Assembly (NCBI RefSeq): GCF_051020765.1
Contig: NC_134943.1
Span: 434,001-498,000, forward strand
Length of the DNA: 64,000 nt
Reading direction: 5' to 3'
From: Lasioglossum baleicum
Taxonomy: Eukaryota > Arthropoda > Insecta > Hymenoptera > Halictidae
The notes under the pieces were generated by a model. It saw only the letters and a program-made list of their open reading frames with translations, had not been told where the DNA came from and searched no databases. Positions 39,701-52,147 of this stretch are shown here, piece after piece. The translations under genes were made by a program, and so were the position numbers. Positions within the stretch are counted from its first letter, which is position 1. Each line of letters begins with the position of its first letter.

Positions 39701-41012
39701 CAACATAATCGTCATTCTTTTCCGATTCAGATGAGCTCAAACACGATACAATTCGGTTTAGATTTATACTGGTTTAATCTACGATACAGTAAAACATCGA
39801 TTATCCGAACTAGTCTGTAGGTGAGGATATAATTATGCAGAACTTTGTTGAGTTTAGACATTCTTTTATTGAACTTTTACCAACATAATCGTCACTCTTT
39901 TCCGATTGAAATGAGCCCAAACACGATACAATTAGGTTTAGATTTATACTCGTCTAATCCACAATTTTGTAGAACCTCGATTATCCGAACTAGTCTGTAG
40001 ATGAGGATATCATTATCCAGAACTTTGTTGTTTTTAGGAATTCTGTTATGGTACTTTTACCAACATAGTCGTCACACTTTTCCGGTTAAATCGAGTCCAA
40101 GCTCGATACAATTCGGTTTAGAATTACTTGATTAGTCCACGATTTTGTAGAACCTCGATTATCCGAACTAGTCTGTAGACGGGGATATCGTTATGCAGAA
40201 AATGGTTGTTTTCCGGGATTCTTTTATGGGACTTTTACCAACATAATCGTCATTCTTTTCCGATGCAAATGAGCTCAAACACGATACAAGTCGGTTTAGA
40301 TTTATACTCGTTTAATCCACGATAATGTAGAACGTCGATTATCCGATCTAGTCTGTAGATGAGGATATCATTATCCAGAACTTTGTTATTTCTTAGGGAT
40401 TCTGTTATGGTACATTTACCAACATAGTCGTCACACTTTTCCGGTTAAATCGAGTCCAAGCTCGATACAATTCGGTTTGGAATTACTCGATGTGTCCACG
40501 ATTTTGTAGAACCTCGATTATCCGAACTAGTCTGTACACGAGGAAATCGTTATGCAGAACATTGTTGTTTTCTGGGATTCTTTTATGGGACTTTTGCCAA
40601 CATAGTCGTCACACTTTTCCGGTTAGATCGAGTCCAAACTCGATACAATTCGGTTTGGAATTACTCGAGTAGTCCACGATTTTGTAGAACCTCGATTATC
40701 CGAACTAGTCTGTAGACGAGGAAATCGTTATGCAGAACATTGTTGTTTTCAGGGATTCTGTTATGGTACATTTACCAACATAGTCGTCACACTTTTCCGG
40801 TCAAATCGAGTCCAAGCTCGATACAATTCGGTTTGGAATTACTCGAGTAGTCCACGATTTTGTAGAACCTCGATTATCCGAACTAGTCTGTAGACGAGGA
40901 TATCGTTATGCAGAACATTGTTGTTGTCAGGGATTCTTTTATGGAACTCTTACCAACATAATCGTCATTCTTTTCCGATTGAAATGAGCCCAAACACAAT
41001 ACAATTAGGTTT
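36711..41012 (+). repeat. Tandem higher-order repeat B4, copy 1 (period about 4302 bp, 24 monomers)
   Basis: First of two adjacent copies of a 24-monomer unit; homology begins near 36711 and the second copy starts at 41013. Shared marks include GGAGTTACTCGAG, TTATGCGAACTAG, CAGTACTTTGTCATT, CTGTAATGG, GTAGTTGAGG and GATTCAGATGAGC. Copy 1 has a private 1-bp deletion (AACGCGATTATCC near 37462, where all others read AACGTCGATTATCC). It also has one extra 178-bp monomer around 40540-40720 that the second copy lacks. Confidence 0.9.
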
Positions 41013-44000
41013 AGATTTATACTCGTTTAATCCACGATAATGTAGAACGTCGATTATCCGAACTAGTCTGTAGATGAGGATATCATTATCCAGAACTTTG
41101 TTGTTTTTAGGGATTCTGTTATGGTACATTTACCAACATAGTCGTCACACTGTTCCGATTAAATCGAGTCCAAGCTCGATACAATTCGGTTTAGAATTAC
41201 TTGATGTGTCCACGATTTTGTAGAACCTCGATTATCCGAACTAGTCTGTAGATGAGGATATCATTATCCAGAACTTTGTTGTTTTTAGGGATTCTGTTAT
41301 GGTACATTTACCAACATAGTCGTCACACTTTTCCGGTTAAATCGAGTCCAAGCTCGATACAGTTCAGTTTCGAATTACTCGAGTAGTCCACGATCTTGTA
41401 GAACCTCGATTATCCGAACTAGTCTGTAGACGAGGATATCGTTATGCAGAACTTTGTTGTTGTCAGGGATTCTTTTATAGAACTCTTACCAACATAATCG
41501 TCATTCTTTTCCGATTGAAATGGGCCCAAACACAATACAATTAGGTTTAGATTTATACTCGTCTAATCCACGATTTTGTAGAACCTCGATTATCCGAACA
41601 AGTCTGTAGACGAGGATATCATTATCCAGAACTTTGTTGTTTTTAGGGATTCTGTTATGGTACATTTACCAACATAATCGTCACTCTTTTCCGATTCAAA
41701 TGAGAACAAACACGATACAATTCGGTTTAGATTTATACTCGTTTAATCCACGATAATGTAGAACGTCGATTATCCGATCTAGTCTGTAGATGAGGATATC
41801 ATTATCCAGTACTTTGTCATTTTTAGGGATTCTGTAATGGTACATTTACCAACATAGTCGTCACACTTTTCCGGTTAAATCGAGTCCAAGCTCGATACAA
41901 TTCGGTTTGGAGTTACTCGAGTAGTCCACGATTTTGTAGAACCTCGATTATGCGAACTAGTCTGTAGATGAGGATATCGTTATGCAGAACTTTGTTGTTG
42001 TCAGGGATTCTTTTATGGAACTCATTCCAACATAATCGTCATTCTTTTCCGATTGAAATGAGCCCAAACACAATACAATTAGGTTTAGATTTATACTCGT
42101 CTAATCCACGATTTTGTAGAACCTCGATTATCCGAACTAGTCTGTAGACGAGGATATCGTTATGCAGAACATTGTTGTTTTCTGGGATTCTTTTATGGGA
42201 CTTTTGCCAACATAATCGTCATTCTTTTCCGATTCAGATGAGCTCAAACACGATACAATTCGGTTTAGATTTATACTGGTTTAATCTACGATACAGTAAA
42301 ACATCGATTATCCGAACTAGTCTGTAGGTGAGGATATAATTATGCAGAACTTTGTTGAGTTTAGACATTCTTTTATTGAACTTTTACCAACATAATCGTC
42401 ACTCTTTTCCGATTGAAATGAGCCCAAACACGATACAATTAGGTTTAGATTTATACTCGTCTAATCCACAATTTTGTAGAACCTCGATTATCCGAACTAG
42501 TCTGTAGATGAGGATATCATTATCCAGAACTTTGTTGTTTTTAGGAATTCTGTTATGGTACTTTTACCAACATAGTCGTCACACTTTTCCGGTTAAATCG
42601 AGTCCAAGCTCGATACAATTCGGTTTGGAATTACTCGAGTAGTCCACGATTTTGTAGAACCTCGATTATCCGAACTAGTCTGTAGACGGGGATATCGTTA
42701 TGCAGAAAATTGTTGTTTTCAGGGATTCTTTTATGGGACTTTTACCAACATAATCGTCATTCTTTTCCGATGCAAATGAGCTCAAACACGATATAAGTCG
42801 GTTTAGATTTATACTCGTTTAATCCACGATAATGTAGAACGTCGATTATCCGAACTAGTCTGTAGATGAGGATATCATTATCCAGAACTTTGTTGTTTTT
42901 AGGGATTCTGTTATGGTACATTTACCAACATAGTCGTCACACTGTTCCGGTTAAATCGAGTCCAAGCTCGATACAATTCGGTTTAGAATTACTTGATGTG
43001 TCCACGATTTTGTAGAACCTCGATTATCCGAACTAGTCTGTAGACGAGGATATCGTTATGCAGAACATTGTTGTTTTCTGGGATTCTTTTATGGGACTTT
43101 TGCCAACATAATCGTCATTCTTTTCCGATTCAAATGATCTCAAACACGATACAATTCGGTTTAGATTTATACTCGATTAGTCCACGATTTTGTAGAACCT
43201 CGATTATCCGAACTAGTCTGTAGACGAGGATATCGTTATTCAGAACATTGTTGTTTTCAGGGATTCTTTTATGGGACATTTACCAACATAATCGTCATTC
43301 TTTTCCGATGCAAATGAGCTCAAACACGATACAAGTCGGTTTAGATTTATACTCGTTTAATCCACGATAATGTAGAACGTCGATTATCCGAACTAGTCTG
43401 TAGACGAGGATATCGTTATGCAGAACATTGTTGTTTTCTGGGATTCTTTTATGGGACTTTTGCCAACATAATCGTCATTCTTTTCCGATTCAAATGAGCT
43501 CAAACACGATACAATTCGGTTTAGATTTATACTGGTTTAATCTACGATACAGTAAAACATCGATTATCCGAACTAGTCTGTAGATGAGGATATCGTTATG
43601 CAGAACTTTGTTGTTGTCAGGGATTCTTTTATGGAACTCATTCCAACATAATCGTCATTCTTTTCCGATTGAAATGAGCCCAAACACAATACAATTAGGT
43701 TTAGATTTATACTCGTCTAATCCACGATTTTGTAGAACCTCGATTATCCGAACTAGTCTGTAGTTGAGGATATCGTTATGCAGAACTTTGTTGTTGTCAG
43801 GGATTCTTTTATGGAACTCATTCCAACATAATCGTCATTCTTTTCCGATTGAAATGAGCCCAAACACAATACAATTAGGTTTAGATTTATACTCGTCTAA
43901 TCCACGATTTTGTAGAACCTCGATTATCCGAACTAGTCTGTAGACGAGGATATCGTTATGCAGAACATTGTTGTTTTCTGGGATTCTTTTATGGGACTTT

Positions 44001-45361
44001 TGCCAACATAATCGTCATTCTTTTCCGATTCAGATGAGCTCAAACACGATACAATTCGGTTTGGATTTATACTGGTTTAATCTACGATACAGTAAAACAT
44101 CGATTATCCGAACTAGTCTGTAGGTGAGGATATAATTATGCAGAACTTTGTTGAGTTTAGACATTCTTTTATTGAACTTTTACCAACATAATCGTCACTC
44201 TTTTCCGATTGAAATGAGCCCAAACACGATACAATTAGGTTTAGATTTATACTCGTCTAATCCACAATTTTGTAGAACCTCGATTATCCGAACTAGTCTG
44301 TAGATGAGGATATCATTATCCAGAACTTTGTTGTTTTTAGGAATTCTGTTATGGTACTTTTACCAACATAGTCGTCACACTTTTCCGGTTAAATCGAGTC
44401 CAAGCTCCATACAATTCGGTTTGGAATTACTCGAGTAGTCCACGATTTTGTAGAACCTCGATTATCCGAACTAGTCTGTAGACGATAATATCGTTATGCA
44501 GAACTTTGTTGTTTTTAGGGATTCTGTTATGGTACATTTACCAACATAGTCGTCACACTTTTCCGGTTAAATCGAGTCCAAGCTCGATACAATTCGGTTT
44601 AGAATTACTTGATTAGTCCACGATTTTGTAGAACCTCGATTATCCGAACTAGTCTGTAGACGGGGATATCGTTATGCAGAAAATTGTTGTTTTCCGGGAT
44701 TCTTTTATGGGACTTTTACCAACATAATCGTCATTCTTTTCCGATGCAAATGAGCTCAAACACGATACAAGTCGGTTTAGATTTATACTCGTTTAATCCA
44801 CGATAATGTAGAACGTCGATTATCCGATCTAGTCTGTAGATGAGGATATCATTATCCAGAACTTTGTTATTTCTTAGGGATTCTGTTATGGTACATTTAC
44901 CAACATAGTCGTCACACTTTTCCGGTTAAATCGAGTCCAAGCTCGATACAATTCGGTTTGGAATTACTCGATGTGTCCACGATTTTGTAGAACCTCGATT
45001 ATCCGAACTAGTCTGTAGACGAGGATATCGTTATGCAGAACATTGTTGTTTTCAGGGATTCTGTTATGGTACATTTACCAACATAGTCGTCACACTTTTC
45101 CGGTCAAATCGAGTCCAAGCTCGATACAATTCGGTTTGGAATTACTCGAGTAGTCCACGATTTTGTAGAACCTCGATTATCCGAACTAGTCTGTAGACGA
45201 GGATATCGTTATGCAGAACATTGTTGTTGTCAGGGATTCTTTTATGGAACTCTTACCAACATAATCGTCATTCTTTTCCGATTGAAATGAGCCCAAACAC
45301 AATACAATTAGGTTTAGATTTATACTCGTTTAATCCACGATAATGTAGAACGTCGATTATC
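41013..45361 (+). repeat. Tandem higher-order repeat B4, copy 2
   Basis: Second tandem copy. The offset is 4302 bp to about 44380, 4481 bp through about 44560-45020 because one monomer is added near 44380-44560, then 4303 bp after one monomer is lost. The two whole-monomer changes almost cancel. Marks near the right edge are GGTCAAATCGAG (40799 and 45102). The module ends near 45361, where GAATTAGTCTG leads into a different variant order. Confidence 0.88.
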
Positions 45362-48300
45362 CGAATTAGTCTGTAGACGAGGATATCGTTATGCAGAACA
45401 TTGTTGTTTTCTGGGATTCTTTTATGGGACTTTTTCCAACATAATCGTCATTCTCTTCCGATTCAAATGAGCTCAAACACGATACAATTCGGTTTAGATT
45501 TATACTCGTTTAATCCACGATTTTGTAGAACCCCGATTATCCGAACTAGTCTGTAGACGAGGATATCGTTATTCAGAAAATTGTTGTTTTCAGGGATTCT
45601 GTTATGGTACATTTACCAACATAGTCGTCACACTTTTCCGGTTAAATCGAGTCCAAGCTCGATACAATTCGGTTTGGAATTACTCGAGTAGTCCACGATT
45701 TTGTAGAACCTCGATTATCCGAACTAGTCTGTAGACGTGGATATCGTTATGCAGAACTTTGTTGTTGTCAGGGATTCTTTTATGGAACTCTTACCAACAT
45801 AATCGTCATTCTTTTCCGATTGAAATGAGCCCAAACACAATACAATTAGGTTTAGATTTATACTCGTCTAATCCACGATTTTGTAGAACCTCGATTATCC
45901 GAACCAGTCTGTAGACGAGGATATCGTTATGCAGAACTTTGTTGTTGTCAGGGATTCTTTTATGGAACTCTTACCAACATAATCGTCATTCTTTCCCGAT
46001 TGAAATGAGCCCAAACACAATACAATTAGGTTTGGATTTATACTCGTCTAAACCACGATTTTATAGAACCTCGATTATCCGAACTAGTCTGTAGATGAGG
46101 ATAACATTATCCAGAACTTTGTTGTTTTTAGGGATTCTGTTATGGTACTTTTGCAAACATAGTCGTCACACTTTTCCGGATAAATCGAGTCGAAGCTCGA
46201 TACAGTTCAGTTTCGAATTACTCGAGTAGTCCACGATTTTGTAGAACCTCGATTATCCGAACCAGTCTGTAGACGAGGATATCGTTATGCAGAACTTTGT
46301 TGTTGTCAGGGATTCTTTTATGGAACTCTTACCAACATAATCGTCATTCTTTCCCGATTGAAATGAGCCCAAACACAATACAATTAGGTTTGGATTTATA
46401 CTCGTCTAATCCACGATTTTGTAGAACCTCGATTATCCGAACAAGTCTGTAGACGAGGATATCATTATCCAGAACTTTGTTGTTTTTAGGGATTCTGTTA
46501 TGGTACATTTACCAACATAATCGTCACTCTTTTCCGATTCAAATGAGAACAAACACGATACAATTCGGTTTAGATTTATACTCGTTTAATCCACGATAAT
46601 GTAGAACGTCGATTATCCGATCTAGTCTGTAGATGAGGATATCATTATCCAGTACTTTGTCATTTTTAGGGATTCTGTAATGGTACATTTACCAACATAG
46701 TCGTCACACTTTTCCGGTTAAATCGAGTCCAAGCTCGATACAATTCGGTTTGGAGTTACTCGAGTAGTCCACGATTTTGTAGAACCTCGATTATGCGAAC
46801 TAGTCTGTAGATGAGGATATCGTTATGCAGAACTTTGTTGTTGTCAGGGATTCTTTTATGGAACTCATTCCAACATAATCGTCATTCTTTTCCGATTGAA
46901 ATGAGCCCAAACACAATACAATTAGGTTTAGATTTATACTCGTCTAATCCACGATTTTGTAGAACCTCGATTATCCGAACTAGTCTGTAGACGAGGATAT
47001 CGTTATGCAGAACATTGTTGTTTTCTGGGATTCTTTTATGGGACTTTTGCCAACATAATCGTCATTCTTTTCCGATTCAGATGAGCTCAAACACGATACA
47101 ATTCGGTTTAGATTTATACTGGTTTAATCTACGATACAGTAAAACATCGATTATCCGAACTAGTCTGTAGATGAGGATATCGTTATGCAGAACATTGTTG
47201 TTTTCTGGGATTCTTTTATGGGACTTTTTCCAACATAATCGTCATTCTCTTCCGATTCAAATGAGCTCAAACACGATACAATTCGGTTTAGATTTATACT
47301 CGTTTAATCCACGATTTTGTAGAACCCCGATTATCCGAACTAGTCTGTAGACGAGGATATCGTTATGCAGAACTTTGTTGTTGTCAGGGATTCTTTTATG
47401 GAACTCTTACCAACATAATCGTCATTCTTTCCCGATTGAAATGAGCCCAAACACAATACAATTAGGTTTAGATTTATACTCGTCTAATCCACGATTTTGT
47501 AGAACCTCGATTATCCGAACCAGTCTGTAGACGTGGATATCGTTATGCAGAACTTTGTTGTTGTCAGGGATTCTTTTATGGAACTCTTACCAACATAATC
47601 GTCATTCTTTTCCGATTAAATCGAGTCCAAGCTCGATACAATTCGGTTTGGAATTACTCGAGTAGTCCACAATTTTGTAGAACCTCGATTATCCGAACTA
47701 GTCTGTAGACGTGGATATCGTTATGCAGAACTTTGTTGTTGTCAGGGATTCTTTTATGGAACTCTTACCAACATAATCGTCATTCTTTTCCGATTGAAAT
47801 GAGCCCAAACACAATACAATTAGGTTTAGATTTATACTCGTCTAATCCACGATTTTGTAGAACCTCGATTATCCGAACCAGTCTGTAGACGAGGATATCG
47901 TTATGCAGAACTTTGTTGTTGTCAGGGATTCTTTTATGGAACTCTTACCAACATAATCGTCATTCTTTCCCGATTGAAATGAGCCCAAACACAATACAAT
48001 TAGGTTTGGATTTATACTCGTCTAAACCACGATTTTATAGAACCTCGATTATCCGAACTAGTCTGTAGATGAGGATAACATTATCCAGAACTTTGTTGTT
48101 TTTAGGGATTCTGTTATGGTAGTTTTACAAAAATAGTCGTCACACTTTTCCGGTTAAATCGAGTCGAAGCTCGATACAGTTCAGTTTCGAATTACTCGAG
48201 TATTCCACGATTTTGTAGAACCTCGATTATCCGAACAAGTCTGTAGACGAGGATATCATTATCCAGAACTTTGTTGTTTTTAGGGATTCTGTTATGGTAC

Positions 48301-48559
48301 TTTTACCAACATAATCGTCACTCTTTTCCGATTCAAATGAGAACAAACACGATACAATTCGGTTTAGATTTATACTCGTTTAATCCACGATAATGTAGAA
48401 CGTCGATTATCCGAACTAGTCTGTAGATGAGGATATCATTATCCAGAACTTTGATGTTTTTAGGGATTCTGTTATGGTACATTTACCAACATAGTCGTCA
48501 CACTGTTCCGATTAAATCGAGTCCAAGCTCGATACAATTCGGTTTAGAATTACTTGATG

Positions 48560-50353
48560 TGTCCACGATTTTGTAGAACCTCGATTATCCGAACTAGTCT
48601 GTAGATGAGGATATCATTATCCAGAACTTTGTTGTTTTTAGGGATTCTGTTATGGTACATTTACCAACATAGTCGTCACACTTTTCCGGTTAAATCGAGT
48701 CCAAGCTCGATACAGTTCAGTTTCGAATTACTCGAGTAGTCCACGATCTTGTAGAACCTCGATTATCCGAACTAGTCTGTAGACGAGGATATCGTTATGC
48801 AGAACTTTGTTGTTGTCAGGGATTCTTTTATGGAACTCTTACCAACATAATCGTCATTCTTTTCCGATTGAAATGGGCCCAAACACAATACAATTAGGTT
48901 TAGATTTATACTCGTCTAATCCACGATTTTGTAGAACCTCGATTATCCGAACAAGTCTGTAGACGAGGATATCATTATCCAGAACTTTGTTGTTTTTAGG
49001 GATTCTGTTATGGTACATTTACCAACATAATCATCACTCTTTTCCGATTCAAATGAGAACAAACACGATACAATTCGGTTTAGATTTATACTCGTTTAAT
49101 CCACGATAATGTAGAACGTCGATTATCCGATCTAGTCTGTAGATGAGGATATCATTATCCAGTACTTTGTCATTTTTAGGGATTCTGTAATGGTACATTT
49201 ACCAACATAGTCGTCACACTTTTCCGGTTAAATCGAGTCCAAGCTCGATACAATTCGGTTTGGAGTTACTCGAGTAGTCCACGATTTTGTAGAACCTCGA
49301 TTATGCGAACTAGTCTGTAGATGAGGATATCGTTATGCAGAACTTTGTTGTTGTCAGGGATTCTTTTATGGAACTCATTCCAACATAATCGTCATTCTTT
49401 TCCGATTGAAATGAGCCCAAACACAATACAATTAGGTTTAGATTTATACTCGTCTAATCCACGATTTTGTAGAACCTCGATTATCCGAACTAGTCTGTAG
49501 ACGAGGATATCGTTATGCAGAACATTGTTGTTTTCTGGGATTCTTTTATGGGACTTTTGCCAACATAATCGTCATTCTTTTCCGATTCAGATGAGCTCAA
49601 ACACGATACAATTCGGTTTAGATTTATACTGGTTTAATCTACGATACAGTAAAACATCGATTATCCGAACTAGTCTGTAGGTGAGGATATAATTATGCAG
49701 AACTTTGTTGAGTTTAGACATTCTTTTATTGAACTTTTACCAACATAATCGTCACTCTTTTCCAATTGAAATGAGCCCAAACACGATACAATTAGGTTTA
49801 GATTTATACTCGTGTAATCCACGATTTTGTAGAACCTCGATTATCCGAACTAGTCTGTAGACGAGGATATCGTTATGCAGAACATTGTTGTTTTCTGGGA
49901 TTCTTTTATGGGACTTTTGCCAACATAATCGTCATTCTTTTCCGATTGAAATGAGCCCAAACACAATACAATTAGGTTTAGATTTATACTCGTCTAATCC
50001 ACGATTTTGTAGAACCTCGATTATCCGAACCAGTCTGTAGACGAGGATATCGTTATGCAGAACTTTGTTGTTGTCAGGGATTCTTTTATGGAACTCTTAC
50101 CAACATAATCGTCATTCTTTCCCGATTGAAATGAGCCCAAACACAATACAATTAGGTTTGGATTTATACTCGTCTAAACCACGATTTTATAGAACCTCGA
50201 TTATCCGAACTAGTCTGTAGATGAGGATAACATTATCCAGAACTTTGTTGTTTTTAGGGATTCTGTTATGGTACTTTTGCAAACATAGTCGTCACACTTT
50301 TCCGGATAAATCGAGTCGAAGCTCGATACAGTTCAGTTTCGAATTACTCGAGT
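48560..50353 (+). repeat. Tandem higher-order repeat B5, copy 1 (1794 bp, 10 monomers)
   Basis: First of three tandem copies of a ten-monomer unit. Order of marks: ACGATCTTG, GGGCCC (48875), TAATCATCACTC, CAGTACTTTGTCATT, GGAGTTACTCG, GATTCAGATGAGC, GAGTTTAGACATTC, TTTTCCAATTG, CTCGTGTAATCC, TTCTTTCCCG, TCCGGATAAATCGAG. I found no difference between this copy and copy 2 except at the left join, which reads GATGTGTCC here and GAGTAGTCC at the equivalent point of copy 2. Confidence 0.92.
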
Positions 50354-52147
50354 AGTCCACGATTTTGTAGAACCTCGATTATCCGAACTAGTCTGTAGAT
50401 GAGGATATCATTATCCAGAACTTTGTTGTTTTTAGGGATTCTGTTATGGTACATTTACCAACATAGTCGTCACACTTTTCCGGTTAAATCGAGTCCAAGC
50501 TCGATACAGTTCAGTTTCGAATTACTCGAGTAGTCCACGATCTTGTAGAACCTCGATTATCCGAACTAGTCTGTAGACGAGGATATCGTTATGCAGAACT
50601 TTGTTGTTGTCAGGGATTCTTTTATGGAACTCTTACCAACATAATCGTCATTCTTTTCCGATTGAAATGGGCCCAAACACAATACAATTAGGTTTAGATT
50701 TATACTCGTCTAATCCACGATTTTGTAGAACCTCGATTATCCGAACAAGTCTGTAGACGAGGATATCATTATCCAGAACTTTGTTGTTTTTAGGGATTCT
50801 GTTATGGTACATTTACCAACATAATCATCACTCTTTTCCGATTCAAATGAGAACAAACACGATACAATTCGGTTTAGATTTATACTCGTTTAATCCACGA
50901 TAATGTAGAACGTCGATTATCCGATCTAGTCTGTAGATGAGGATATCATTATCCAGTACTTTGTCATTTTTAGGGATTCTGTAATGGTACATTTACCAAC
51001 ATAGTCGTCACACTTTTCCGGTTAAATCGAGTCCAAGCTCGATACAATTCGGTTTGGAGTTACTCGAGTAGTCCACGATTTTGTAGAACCTCGATTATGC
51101 GAACTAGTCTGTAGATGAGGATATCGTTATGCAGAACTTTGTTGTTGTCAGGGATTCTTTTATGGAACTCATTCCAACATAATCGTCATTCTTTTCCGAT
51201 TGAAATGAGCCCAAACACAATACAATTAGGTTTAGATTTATACTCGTCTAATCCACGATTTTGTAGAACCTCGATTATCCGAACTAGTCTGTAGACGAGG
51301 ATATCGTTATGCAGAACATTGTTGTTTTCTGGGATTCTTTTATGGGACTTTTGCCAACATAATCGTCATTCTTTTCCGATTCAGATGAGCTCAAACACGA
51401 TACAATTCGGTTTAGATTTATACTGGTTTAATCTACGATACAGTAAAACATCGATTATCCGAACTAGTCTGTAGGTGAGGATATAATTATGCAGAACTTT
51501 GTTGAGTTTAGACATTCTTTTATTGAACTTTTACCAACATAATCGTCACTCTTTTCCAATTGAAATGAGCCCAAACACGATACAATTAGGTTTAGATTTA
51601 TACTCGTGTAATCCACGATTTTGTAGAACCTCGATTATCCGAACTAGTCTGTAGACGAGGATATCGTTATGCAGAACATTGTTGTTTTCTGGGATTCTTT
51701 TATGGGACTTTTGCCAACATAATCGTCATTCTTTTCCGATTGAAATGAGCCCAAACACAATACAATTAGGTTTAGATTTATACTCGTCTAATCCACGATT
51801 TTGTAGAACCTCGATTATCCGAACCAGTCTGTAGACGAGGATATCGTTATGCAGAACTTTGTTGTTGTCAGGGATTCTTTTATGGAACTCTTACCAACAT
51901 AATCGTCATTCTTTCCCGATTGAAATGAGCCCAAACACAATACAATTAGGTTTGGATTTATACTCGTCTAAACCACGATTTTATAGAACCTCGATTATCC
52001 GAACTAGTCTGTAGATGAGGATAACATTATCCAGAACTTTGTTGTTTTTAGGGATTCTGTTATGGTACTTTTGCAAACATAGTCGTCACACTTTTCCGGA
52101 TAAATCGAGTCGAAGCTCGATACAGTTCAGTTTCGAATTACTCGAGT
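50354..52147 (+). repeat. Tandem higher-order repeat B5, copy 2
   Basis: Middle copy of the 1794-bp unit, with GGGCCC at 50669, exactly 1794 bp from both neighbouring copies. The very low divergence makes this the most recently amplified full-length module in the window. Confidence 0.92.

Noticed and set aside
40490..40672. 60-codon open frame
   Set aside because: Translation of satellite units with the same repeated peptide wording as other monomers; not a gene.
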